This document shows, piece after piece, positions 42,229 to 51,300 of a stretch of DNA of 64,000 nt. The notes beneath the pieces are model-generated. The model ran no database searches, was not told the origin of the DNA, and saw nothing but the letters and a program-made list of their open reading frames with translations. The stretch comes from Streptomyces apocyni (GTDB lineage: Bacteria; Actinomycetota; Actinomycetes; Streptomycetales; Streptomycetaceae). The stretch spans positions 62,001 through 126,000 of the forward strand of contig NZ_WHOM01000062.1 of NCBI RefSeq assembly GCF_009739465.1, in the 5' to 3' direction. Position numbers and translations under genes: made by a program. Within the stretch, counting starts at the first letter, position 1, and each line of letters opens with the position of its first letter.

Positions 42229-42749
42229 AGGAAGGCGAGGCCCTCAGCCGGACCGCGCTCGGTGTCTTCCGGCTGAACGGGCAGTTCCTGGCCGTATCCG
42301 AGCGGCTGGCCCGGCCCGCGGGCCTGACCGCCGCGTGGTGGCAGGTGCTCGGCGCCGTACTGCATGAGCCGGGGACCGTCGCGGGGATCGCCCGCGCGAT
42401 GGGTATCACCCGGCAGAGTGTGCAGCGCATCGCCGATCTGCTCGTCGGCAAGGGGCTCGCCGCGTACGTCCCCAACCCGGCGCACCGCCGCGCCAAGCTG
42501 CTCACCCCGACCGACGAGGGCCGCGCGGCGATCGCGCGGATCGCACCCGGCCACGCGGAGCTGGCGCGGCGGCTGGCCGCGGAGCTGGGGGCGGCGGAGT
42601 TCGCGGAGACGGTGCGGGTGCTGGAGCGGCTGTCCGGGGCGATGGACTCGCTGGCGGAGGCCGACGCGAAAGCCGACGCGCAAGCTGACGCGAATGCCGA
42701 AGCGAAAGCCGGAGGGAAAGCCGAAGCGAAAGCCAAGGCAGACACGTAA
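42225..42749 (+). CDS. MarR-family regulator with an Ala/Lys/Asp-rich tail
   Basis: A 174-residue regulator. The winged helix reads GLTAAWWQVLGAVLHEPGTVAGIARAMGITRQSVQRIADLLVGKGLAAYVPNPAHRRAKLLTPTDEGRAAI, with long flanking dimer helices. The last ~30 residues (ADAKADAQADANAEAKAGGK...) come from imprecise 12-base repeats and are predicted helical or disordered. GTG start overlapping the pfpI stop. Likely represses pfpI-marR through the GACAGCATGC sites. Confidence 0.9.
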   Translation: MKEGEALSRTALGVFRLNGQFLAVSERLARPAGLTAAWWQVLGAVLHEPGTVAGIARAMGITRQSVQRIADLLVGKGLAAYVPNPAHRRAKLLTPTDEGRAAIARIAPGHAELARRLAAELGAAEFAETVRVLERLSGAMDSLAEADAKADAQADANAEAKAGGKAEAKAKADT

Positions 42750-42847
42750 GCGCGGACGGCAGCCGTTACCGAACCGTAGAGGGCCGCCGTGCTCCCCCGG
42801 ACTATCCTCGACCTCGTGAGGGGCAGTGCGGGGGAGGGACATCGTCA

Positions 42848-44599
42848 ATGGAGAAGCTGAGCCCTGGGGACCCGTCTGCCATCGGGCCGTACCGCCTGCT
42901 CGGCCGACTCGGCGCGGGCGGCATGGGGCAGGTCTATCTGGCCCGTTCGGAACGCGGGCGGACCGTCGCGCTCAAGGTCGTTCAGACCGAACTCGCCGAG
43001 CGGGAGGAGTTCCGGGCCCGCTTCCGGCAGGAGGTCGCGGCGGCACGGCGGGTGGGCGGAGCCTGGACGGCGCCGGTACTCGACGCGGACACCGAGGCCG
43101 CGGTCCCTTGGGTCGCCACCGGCTACGTGGCGGGCCCCTCGCTGCACCGGGTCGTCGCGCACGACCACGGGCCACTGCCCGAGTCCTCGGTACGTACGCT
43201 CGCCGCGGGTCTGGTCCGGGCGCTACAGGACATCCACGCGGCGGGCCTGATCCACCGCGACCTCAAGCCGTCCAACATCATGATCACGATCGACGGCCCG
43301 CGCGTCATCGACTTCGGTATCGCCCGCGCCCTGGAGACCTCGACGGCCGACGGCCTCACCCACACCGGCGCGTTGGTGGGCTCCCCCAGCTTCATGGCCC
43401 CCGAGCAGATACGCGGCGACCGCATCACCCCGGCCTGCGACGTCTTCTGTCTGGGGTCCGTGCTGGCCTTCGCGGGGACCGGCGTGCTGCCGTTCGGCGC
43501 GGAGGCCAGCGGCGTGCACGCGCAGTTGTTCCGTATCGCCCAGGAGGACCCCGACCTCTCCCGCCTCTCCGAAGGCCTTCAGGACCTGGTGCTGCCCTGC
43601 CTGGCCAAGGACCCGGCCGACCGTCCCTCGCTGGCCGAACTCCTGGAGCGTACGGGCGCGGAGAAGGCGGTGGGCGAGGGCCGCACCCGGGAGCCGTGGC
43701 TGCCGGGGGCGCTGGTTGCCCAGCTGGGGCGGCATGCGGTGCGACTGCTGGAGGTGGAGCACCCGGAGCACCCGGAGCACTCAGAGCACAAGGGCGACCG
43801 TGAGGGTGAGAGCGGGGCCGTGGGCGAGGCCGGGGCTGGTCCCGGGGCCGGGGCCGGGGCCGAGGGGACGGCGGAGGCACCCCCCGTGCCACCGACGCTG
43901 ATCGCCCCGCCGCCACCCCCCGCCGCCCCGCAGGCACCCCCCGCGGCCTACCCCTACCAGCCCACGCTCTCCTACGGCCAACCCCTCCCGCCGCGCCGCA
44001 ACGGGCGGACGACGGCGCTGTTGCTCGCCGTGGCCGTGGTCGTCGCGCTCGGAGCGGGAGGCACGGTGTACGCGGTGATGAAGGGGGACGGCATCAAGCC
44101 ACAAGGCCAGCAGCAAGGCCAGCAGGGGAAGGACCAGGCCCAAAACCAGGGGCAGGACCAGCCGTCCACAGCCCCGCCCGCGTCCTCCGACCAGCCCTCC
44201 GGACCGTCCGCGACCCCCGACGCCTCACCGCCCACCACCATCAGCGGCGAGGACGATGAGGAAGAGGGCGACATACCCGCCCGTTTCCTCGGCGTCTGGC
44301 GGTCCAGCTTCCAGGCGCAGGGCGGCACCAACACGCGGGTCATGACGATCGTTCAGGGCGCCACGGGCGACACCGTCATGAACCTCGTCGGGACCGGCCC
44401 GAACTACGACTGCCGCTGGCAGGCGTCGCTCAGGTCGGCGGGGACGACGAGCCTCGAGTTCAGTCCCTCGCGGGTCGTGCGGGGCAGTCCGCAGACCTGC
44501 AAGCCGGGCCCGGTCAGCCAACTGCGGATGCCGGGCAACGGCACGCTGGTACGGGAGTTGGTAGGCAGCGGCGGGGTGCCGCTCACCTACACGAGGTAG
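42848..44599 (+). CDS. Receptor-type Ser/Thr protein kinase
   Basis: A 583-residue kinase. The Hanks-type domain has GAGGMGQVYLA (glycine loop), ALKVV (Lys about 43), HRDLKPSN (about 137), DFGIAR and APEQ; a Pro-rich cytoplasmic linker, TM (about 386-408), then a Gln/Ser/Pro-rich stalk. The extracellular domain (about 477-583) begins PARFLGVWRSSF and has two Cys (YDCRW, QTCKPG). It is not PASTA. ATG lies near GGGGGAGGG. The next gene is a paralogue sharing kinase and ectodomain. Confidence 0.93.
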   Translation: MEKLSPGDPSAIGPYRLLGRLGAGGMGQVYLARSERGRTVALKVVQTELAEREEFRARFRQEVAAARRVGGAWTAPVLDADTEAAVPWVATGYVAGPSLHRVVAHDHGPLPESSVRTLAAGLVRALQDIHAAGLIHRDLKPSNIMITIDGPRVIDFGIARALETSTADGLTHTGALVGSPSFMAPEQIRGDRITPACDVFCLGSVLAFAGTGVLPFGAEASGVHAQLFRIAQEDPDLSRLSEGLQDLVLPCLAKDPADRPSLAELLERTGAEKAVGEGRTREPWLPGALVAQLGRHAVRLLEVEHPEHPEHSEHKGDREGESGAVGEAGAGPGAGAGAEGTAEAPPVPPTLIAPPPPPAAPQAPPAAYPYQPTLSYGQPLPPRRNGRTTALLLAVAVVVALGAGGTVYAVMKGDGIKPQGQQQGQQGKDQAQNQGQDQPSTAPPASSDQPSGPSATPDASPPTTISGEDDEEEGDIPARFLGVWRSSFQAQGGTNTRVMTIVQGATGDTVMNLVGTGPNYDCRWQASLRSAGTTSLEFSPSRVVRGSPQTCKPGPVSQLRMPGNGTLVRELVGSGGVPLTYTR

Positions 44600-44675
44600 G
44601 CCGTTCGCCTTACCCCCGGGCCGCCGTGGCCTTAACTTGGCCGAAGCGGGGCCGTACCAGACCGGGGGAGAACTC

Positions 44676-46667
44676 ATGGAACGCATCACGAGGGATGACC
44701 CAGTCCGCCTCGGCCCCTACCGGCTGCTCGGCCGTCTCGGCACCGGCGGCATGGGGCGGGTCTATCTGGCCCGGTCCGAGGGCGGGCGGACCGTCGCGCT
44801 CAAGGTCGTACGGGCCGAACTCGCCGGGCAGCCCGAGTTCCGGGAGCGCTTCGCGCGTGAGGTCGACTCCGCGCGGCGGGTCGGCGGCGCGTGGACGGCA
44901 GCCGTACTGGACGCGGACACTGAGGCCGAGTTGCCGTGGGTGGCGACCCGCTACATCCCGGGCCCCTCCCTCCACACCGTCGTAGCCCGGGACTTCGGCC
45001 CGCTGCCCGAGGACTCCGTACGGGTCCTGGCCAACCGCCTCGCCCTCGCGCTGACGGCCGTCCACGGCGCCGGGCTGATCCACCGGGACCTCAAGCCGTC
45101 GAACGTCCTCGTCACGATCGACGGACCACGCCTCATTGACTTCGGCATCGCTCGCGCGCTGGACGTGGCCACGGGCGGCCTCACCCGTACCGGCATCGTG
45201 ATCGGGTCGCCCGGCTTCATGTCCCCCGAGCAGGTGCGCGGCGACGAACTCACCCCGGCCGGCGATGTGTTCTGCCTCGGCTCGGTGCTGGCGTACGCGT
45301 CGACCGGGCGGCCGCCGTTCGGCAGCTTCGACAGCGGGCCGCACGCGCAGTTGTTCCGGGTCGCGGAGGGCGAGGCGGACCTGTCCGGGGTCCCGGCCGC
45401 GCTGCTCGGGCTCGTACGGGACTGTCTGGCGAAGGACCCGGCCGCGCGGCCCACCCCTGACGAGGTCGCCGCGCGCACCCAGGTGGGCCCGAGCGGGCCG
45501 TGGCTTCCGAGTGCGCTGCTTGAGCAACTGGGGCGGCACGCGGCGGAGTTGCTGGACCTGGAGGGAGACCCCCGGACCAGGCTGCAAGCCCAGCCCCAAC
45601 TCCAGCCCCAGGACCGGATTGGGGACCGCACCGCCCCCGAGACACCGGCCACCCCACATCCCCCTCCGACCCCGACCCCGACTTCCGCGCCCCACCCCAC
45701 CCCCGGCTTCGGCACCCCCGCGCCCCATCCGCTCCAGCCGCTCCAGCCGCCCCGCCCCAACCGCCCGCGCCGGGCGCGGATCATCGTGGCCTCAGCCGTT
45801 GTCGCCGCGCTCGTCGTCACCGGCGCGGCGTTGCTCACCGTACGGCCGTGGGAGGACGACGGCGGCTCGAACGGGGCGAGCAGCGAGCGGGGCGCGGGGG
45901 GCGCGGGCGGGGCGAGTGACGTACCGCGGGAGTTCCTCGGGACATGGGAGGGCGAGGTCAAGGAGACGGGCGGGACGGCGGGTTCGGCAGGGGAGGTGTA
46001 CGCGCGCATCGAGGTCACCGAGGGCGTGCACCCGGCCCCGGTCGTCGCGTTCCTCTCGCTGGGGAGTCAGGCGTTGTGCACGGGCTCCAGCGGCTACTAC
46101 TCGGGCGGCACCTTCCGGGAGACCGGCCTGAAGCAGATGACCCTCGGCCCGGCGCGGATCGAGCGCAGCATCCCGGAGGGCTCCTGCATCGCGCTGGGGC
46201 GGCAGGAGCTGACCACCCGGAACGACGGCGACCTCGACTGGCGGACGGAAGACGGCAAGTACAGCGCGCGGTTCCGGCCCGTGTCCGCGGCCCACACCCA
46301 GGTGCCTGACGCGTACGTGGGAACATGGACCAGCGCGGACAGCGACCTCGCGTCGGAGAAGCTGCGCATCACGATCGTCCGGGGCAAGGCAGGCGACACG
46401 GCGGCGAGAACGACCTCCGAGCCCCAGCGCGGAACGCACTGCGAGTGGACCGAGGTGCTGGCCTCGGTCAGCGACGAGGGGCTGGTATTCGGCCCGTACG
46501 AACTGGACGCCACCAAGTCCGACGGCGACTGCGACGCGACGGGCCCGGTCCACACGTACACGCACGCCGACGAGGGCGGGAGCGGGAGCGGAGGCGCCCT
46601 GCGGCTCGGCTTCCCGACCGAGGAGGGCGCCACCCCGCTGAAGCTGATCCCGCTGCCGGGGAACTGA
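44676..46667 (+). CDS. Receptor-type Ser/Thr protein kinase, paralogue
   Basis: A 663-residue kinase with the same order as its neighbour: GTGGMGRVYLARS, ALKVV, HRDLKPSN, DFGIARAL, SPEQVRG. A Pro/Thr-rich linker is followed by TM (about 366-390). Its ectodomain contains two tandem copies of the FLGxW-type module: REFLGTWEGEVKETG (about 415) and DAYVGTWTSADSDL (about 544), each with a Cys pair. ATG at 44676 follows GGGGGAG 5 bases upstream. Spacing to the first kinase is 76 bp. Probably a duplicate that gained a module. Confidence 0.93.
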   Translation: MERITRDDPVRLGPYRLLGRLGTGGMGRVYLARSEGGRTVALKVVRAELAGQPEFRERFAREVDSARRVGGAWTAAVLDADTEAELPWVATRYIPGPSLHTVVARDFGPLPEDSVRVLANRLALALTAVHGAGLIHRDLKPSNVLVTIDGPRLIDFGIARALDVATGGLTRTGIVIGSPGFMSPEQVRGDELTPAGDVFCLGSVLAYASTGRPPFGSFDSGPHAQLFRVAEGEADLSGVPAALLGLVRDCLAKDPAARPTPDEVAARTQVGPSGPWLPSALLEQLGRHAAELLDLEGDPRTRLQAQPQLQPQDRIGDRTAPETPATPHPPPTPTPTSAPHPTPGFGTPAPHPLQPLQPPRPNRPRRARIIVASAVVAALVVTGAALLTVRPWEDDGGSNGASSERGAGGAGGASDVPREFLGTWEGEVKETGGTAGSAGEVYARIEVTEGVHPAPVVAFLSLGSQALCTGSSGYYSGGTFRETGLKQMTLGPARIERSIPEGSCIALGRQELTTRNDGDLDWRTEDGKYSARFRPVSAAHTQVPDAYVGTWTSADSDLASEKLRITIVRGKAGDTAARTTSEPQRGTHCEWTEVLASVSDEGLVFGPYELDATKSDGDCDATGPVHTYTHADEGGSGSGGALRLGFPTEEGATPLKLIPLPGN

Positions 46668-46990
46668 GCGCCCCAACCCTCCACCGCCTGGGGCGAGAAC
46701 CAGCCAGCCGCTGACGTCCGGGCCCCGGGCCAGGTCCACGGCCAGCACCGAGGCCCCCCGTTCGAGAGCCCCACGGGCTCCCGTACCTTGCGCAGCTCCG
46801 CGCCGAGCCGCCGCTGCCGCTGCCGCTCGGTACGGCGGCCCTCTCGCCACCGATGCAAGCCTCCGTGTTCACCACGCGTCGCCCGCCTGCGCCACTATCC
46901 CGCCGACCCGCGCCTTCCCACTGCCCCATGTACCGGTAATCAGCCTTTTGTTCGTTGCTCGTGGGAATGTGCGCGTGACAGCATGCGGCG
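46668..46990. other. Intergenic stretch with a regulator remnant
   Basis: 323 bases. Contains a scrap of an XRE regulator on the minus strand (46757-46858) and the promoter region of the toxin operon, an AT-richer patch at about 46930-46985 (CAGCCTTTTGTTCGTTGCTC). No other gene is supported. Confidence 0.5.
46757..46858 (-). pseudogene. XRE-regulator N-terminal remnant
   Basis: The minus strand reads RRTERQRQRRLGAELRKVREP, matching the start of the XRE-DUF5753 gene at 55956-56816 (PTERQRRLGAELRTMREHAG). DNA similarity extends over about 80 bases. After REPVGLSN coding sense is lost, so only the first ~30 codons remain. Confidence 0.6.
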
Positions 46991-47671
46991 GTGACTGAGC
47001 ACGGGGAAGACATACCGAAGGCTCGCCGTTCGAGGCTGGCCGATCTGGCCGATCTGGCTGATCCGGCTGATCCGGCTGATCCGGCTGACCTGGCTGACCT
47101 GGCTGACCTGGTCGACGTACCGCTGCCTGCCGCACCGACTGAGCAGCCGTCGGACGCACCGGCAACCGCCATGCCGCCGGCCGAGTCGACGGCTGGAACG
47201 ACCGCGACACCGGTTGACGAACTCGCCGCCGGACGGCGGGAGTTTGCTCGGCTGCTGGGGGAATTTCGGCGGACGGCGGTGCTGGTGCCCTTCGACGCGC
47301 ACGACAGTCTGTGGACGGCGGACTTCGGCGGTGTGCGGTGGATCTGCGCGTTCTCGGACGAGGAAGCGCTGGCCCGCTTCGCGGTCTTGCAGGGGGACGC
47401 GGGGCGGGAGTGGACGTACCGCACGATCCTGGGTGCGCGGTTGCTGGATGTGATGGTGCCGATGCTGCCGGGGCCTGCGGGGGTGGCGGTGGACGCGGGT
47501 AGCGAGGACGGCGTGGTGTTCCCGCCTGTGCCAGGGATCGTGCCGGACGAGGTCGCGGTGGATCTCGGGGAGCAGGGACAACACGAGCCGCACGGCGAGC
47601 ACGGCGAGCACGGCGAGCACGGCGAGCACGGCGAGCACGGAACGCACAGGGCGCACGGGGGGACGGAGTGA
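46991..47671 (+). CDS. SseB-like domain protein with repeat tails
   Basis: A 226-residue protein. The core (ELAAGRREFARLLGEFRRTAVLVPFDAHDSLWTADFGGVRWICAFSDEEALARFAVLQG) resembles SseB N-terminal domains. The N-terminus has an ADLADPADPADP repeat and the C-terminus a GEH repeat, each from 9-bp units. GTG start. It overlaps the next gene by 4 bp (GTGA) and heads the polymorphic-toxin operon, suggesting a chaperone or adaptor role; function is inferred from position only. Confidence 0.75.
   Translation: MTEHGEDIPKARRSRLADLADLADPADPADPADLADLADLVDVPLPAAPTEQPSDAPATAMPPAESTAGTTATPVDELAAGRREFARLLGEFRRTAVLVPFDAHDSLWTADFGGVRWICAFSDEEALARFAVLQGDAGREWTYRTILGARLLDVMVPMLPGPAGVAVDAGSEDGVVFPPVPGIVPDEVAVDLGEQGQHEPHGEHGEHGEHGEHGEHGTHRAHGGTE
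47594..47638. repeat. 9-bp tandem repeat (GGCGAGCAC)5
   Basis: Five perfect copies code the Gly-Glu-His run near the end of the SseB-like protein. A related 9-bp repeat codes the Ala-Asp-Leu/Pro run at about 47038-47110. Confidence 0.9.
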
Positions 47672-48315
47672 CGGAGAGCAACGCGGATATCCATGTGCCG
47701 CCGGGGGCGCTGGCGGACATCGCGAAGGGCATCAGCCTGGCGCATTCGGAGATGAAGGACCTCGGCATGATCGGCGAGTCAACGGTCGGCCGCGGGTTCT
47801 CGGAACTGGCGCTGTCTGGGCTGGAGTTGGGGCACGGCGGGCTGGCGTCCGAGTTCGGGACGTTCTGCGACCGGTGGGAGTGGGGCGTTCAGGCGCTGAC
47901 CCTGAAGGGCAACGTGGTCGCTCAGGCGCTCGGGTTGTCGGTGGGGTCGTTCGCGGAGCAGGAGCGGTACGTCAAGGATTCCCTGAAGATCGTGGTCAAT
48001 TCCGCCAACGGCAATCCGCACCTGTCCGAGGACGAGGTCAAGAAAATGAGCTGGGACACGATCCGCGACCAGCGCGCGTGGGACAACCCGGACTACAGCC
48101 CGGAGTCGTTCAAGGAAGCCAATCAAGAGATCAAGCAGACCTGGAAGAACACCACGTATGACGTCGGGGACGCGATGCTCGACTCGATGGAACGTTCGGG
48201 GATGGTGGACCCAGAGGCGCGTGACAGGTTCGACGAGCACGCGAAGGAGGCCCTCGATCCCGATCAGGCCACGGTTGACCAGGCTGAGCAGCCGCGGTGG
48301 GGGGAGAGCCGCTGA
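47668..48315 (+). CDS. Helical WXG-like partner of the RHS toxin
   Basis: A 215-residue protein without a signal peptide. VPPGALADIAKGISLAHSEMKDLG and FGTFCDRWEWGVQALTLKGNVVAQALGLSVGSFAEQERYVKDSLK form two helices with an RWEWG turn, as in WXG100-like proteins secreted by type VII systems. The C-terminal half is charged. The GTG start overlaps the previous stop and the stop overlaps the RHS start (TGATG), so three genes are coupled. Probably a secretion chaperone or co-secreted partner. Confidence 0.7.
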   Translation: MTESNADIHVPPGALADIAKGISLAHSEMKDLGMIGESTVGRGFSELALSGLELGHGGLASEFGTFCDRWEWGVQALTLKGNVVAQALGLSVGSFAEQERYVKDSLKIVVNSANGNPHLSEDEVKKMSWDTIRDQRAWDNPDYSPESFKEANQEIKQTWKNTTYDVGDAMLDSMERSGMVDPEARDRFDEHAKEALDPDQATVDQAEQPRWGESR

Positions 48316-51300
48316 TGGCGGACTTCGGGGTTGTCGGCGATCTTGCGAACAAGATCGGCGACAAGGTGGTCGACAAGGTCGACCAGGGCATCGACAAGAG
48401 CAAGGAACTGGTCGGCGAGGGCGTCGACAAGGTCACCGACAAGGTCGGGGACGGCCTGGAGAAAGTCGGTGCGGACGACTGGGCGGACGCGGTCGAGGAC
48501 TGGGGTGACGAGACCGCGTCCTCACTCGGCGCGGACGTCGACGAGCAGCAGCTCGGGCAGACCGAGGAAGCGAACGAACTAGTCCACGGCAACCCGGAGA
48601 AGATCGCCGCCACGGTGAAGAACCTGCGGGACTTCCACAAGGCGTTCGATCTGGTCGGCGGCGGGCTGCGGAAGCTCGACGCGGGCCACTGGAAGGGCGA
48701 GGCGGCCGGGACGTTCCGCAAGAAGTTCGAGCCGATGCCGAAGGACTGGCTGCGGGCCGCGGACGCGTGCGAGGACGCGGCCAAGGCGCTGGAGACGTAC
48801 TCCAAGGCCGTGGTGAGCGCGCAGGGCAAGGCGCGGGAGGCGATCGCCCTCTACCGGGAGGGCGAGAACGACTCCCGGACGGCCGAGAAGACGTACAACA
48901 AGAAGGTCGACGCCTACAACGCGGCCCGGAACGGGGACAGTCCGCTGCCACATCCGGGGGAGTACTCCGACCCGGGCAAGGCCAAGCGGGCCAGGGCCCG
49001 GGAGATCCTCGCCGATGCCCGTAAGACACGCAACGAGGCTGCCAAAGCCGCGAAGACGGCCGTCACGGCGGCGATGGCGCACGCTCCGGAGGAGCCCACC
49101 GGCCTGGACAAGTTGAAGGCCGAGTTCGAGAGCCGGACAGCGGCGGCGAACGTGGAGGGCATGCACCTGCTCGGCGGCGCGGCCAAGGGCACCGCGGGCC
49201 TGCTCAACACCGTCCGGTCGCTCAACCCGATGGACGCGTACAACCTGACCCACCCCGCCGAGTACGCCAAGGGCGTCAACACCACGCTCGCCGGACTCGC
49301 CTCCACCGCCGCCAATCCGGACCGGGCCCTCAAGGCCGCCTGGGACGCGGCCAAGGGCGACCCTTCCGAGTTCCTCGGCCGCCTCATCCCCGAACTCTTC
49401 GGCACCAAGGGAACAGGCCTCGCACGCGGAGGGCTGCGCAGCACCCTCCGGCACACGACCAAGGACGCCACCGAGAGCGCGGCACAGAAGGCCGCCAACG
49501 CCGATCCGCCGCGCGAATCCAGGAAGAAGGTCGAGAGCGGGAACACGGACCCGATCGACCTCGCCACCGGCCGGATGTTCCTGCCGCAGACGGACATCGT
49601 GCTTCCCGGCACGCTCCCTGTCATCTTCGGTCGCCGGGTGGCCTCCGACTACCGGGCCGGTCGGTGGTTCGGCCCCTCTTGGTCCTCCACCGCCGACCAG
49701 CGGGTGGAGATGGGCCCCGAGGGCGTCGTGTTCGTGTGTGAGGACGGCCTGCTGCTGCGCTATCCGCACCCCGCGCCCGGCGTCCCCGTCATGCCGAGCC
49801 ATGGCCCGCGCTGGCCCCTGGACCGCAGCCCCGACGGTGACTACACCGTCACCGACCCGGACACCGGCCGCGTCTCGCACTTCACCCCGTACGACGAGGG
49901 CGTAGCGCTCCTCGCGCAGATCGACGACCGCAACGGCAACTGGATCACCTTCGCGTACGACGAATCGGGGGCCCCGGCCTCGATCGTCCACCACGGCGGC
50001 TACCACCTGAAGTTCACGACCGCTGAGGGCCGCATCACCGCCCTGCACCTGGCGAGCGCGGCCCCGGACGGTTCGGACAGCTCCGACAGCTCCGATCAAG
50101 AGATCCTGCGCTACGGCTACACCGATGGCCACCTCACCTCGGTCACCAACTCCTCCGGTCTGCCACTGCGGTTCACGTACGACGAGCGCGGGCGCGTCAC
50201 GTCCTGGACGGACAGCAACGGCAGCGCTTACACATACGAGTACGACGACCAGGACCGGTGCGTCGCGGAGGGCGGCGCGGCGGGCCATATGACCCTGCGC
50301 CTCGACTACAGCGACGCCGACCCGGCGACGGGCCTTCGCCTCACCACGGCGACGACGCCCGACGGCGCGGCCCACCGTTACGTCGTGAACGACGTCCACC
50401 AGGTCGTCCAGGAGACCGACCCGCTCGGCGCCGTCACCCGCTACGAGCACGACCGCTACAACCGGCTGCTGCTCCGGACCGATCCCCTCGGCCGCACGGC
50501 CCGGTTCGAGTACGACGCGTCCGGCCGCCTGACCACGGCCGTACGGCCCGACGGGCGCGAGGCGAAAGCGGAGTACAACCCCCTCGGCCTCCCGGTCCGC
50601 GTGGTCAACCCCGACCGGACCGCCGTCCGGCAGGAGTACGACGAGCGGGGCAACCGCGTCAGCGTGACCGCCCCCTCCGGGGCCGTCACCCGCTACACCT
50701 ACAACGAGGCCGGTCACCTCACCACCGTGACCGACACACTCGGCCACACCACCCGCATCCGCACCGACCCGGCCGGGCTGCCCGTAGCCGTCACCGACCC
50801 GCTCGGCGCGACCACCCTCATCGACCGCGACGCCTTCGGCCGCCCGGCCGCCCTGACCGACCCGCTCGGCGCGCTCACGCGCCTGGAGTGGACCCCGGAG
50901 GGCAAGCTCACCCGCCGCGTCGACGCCGACGGCAGCGAGCAGTCGTGGACGTACGACGGCGAGGGCAACTGCCTCACCCACACCGACCCGATGGGCGCCG
51001 TCTCCCGCTTCGAGTACACCCACTTCGACCTCATGAGCGCCCGCACCGGCCCGGACGGCGTGCGCTACGAGTTCACCCACGACCACGAGTTGCGTCTCAC
51101 CCAAGTCCGCAACCCGCAGGGCCTGACCTGGGACTACGGATACGATGCGGCCGGACACCTCATTTCCGAGACGGACTTCGACGACCGGACCCTGACCTAC
51201 GAGCGGGACACGGCAGGCCGCCTGGCCTCCCGCACCGACGCGCTCGGCCAGACGATCCGGTACGAGCGCGACGAGCTGGACCGCATCGTCCGCAAGGACG

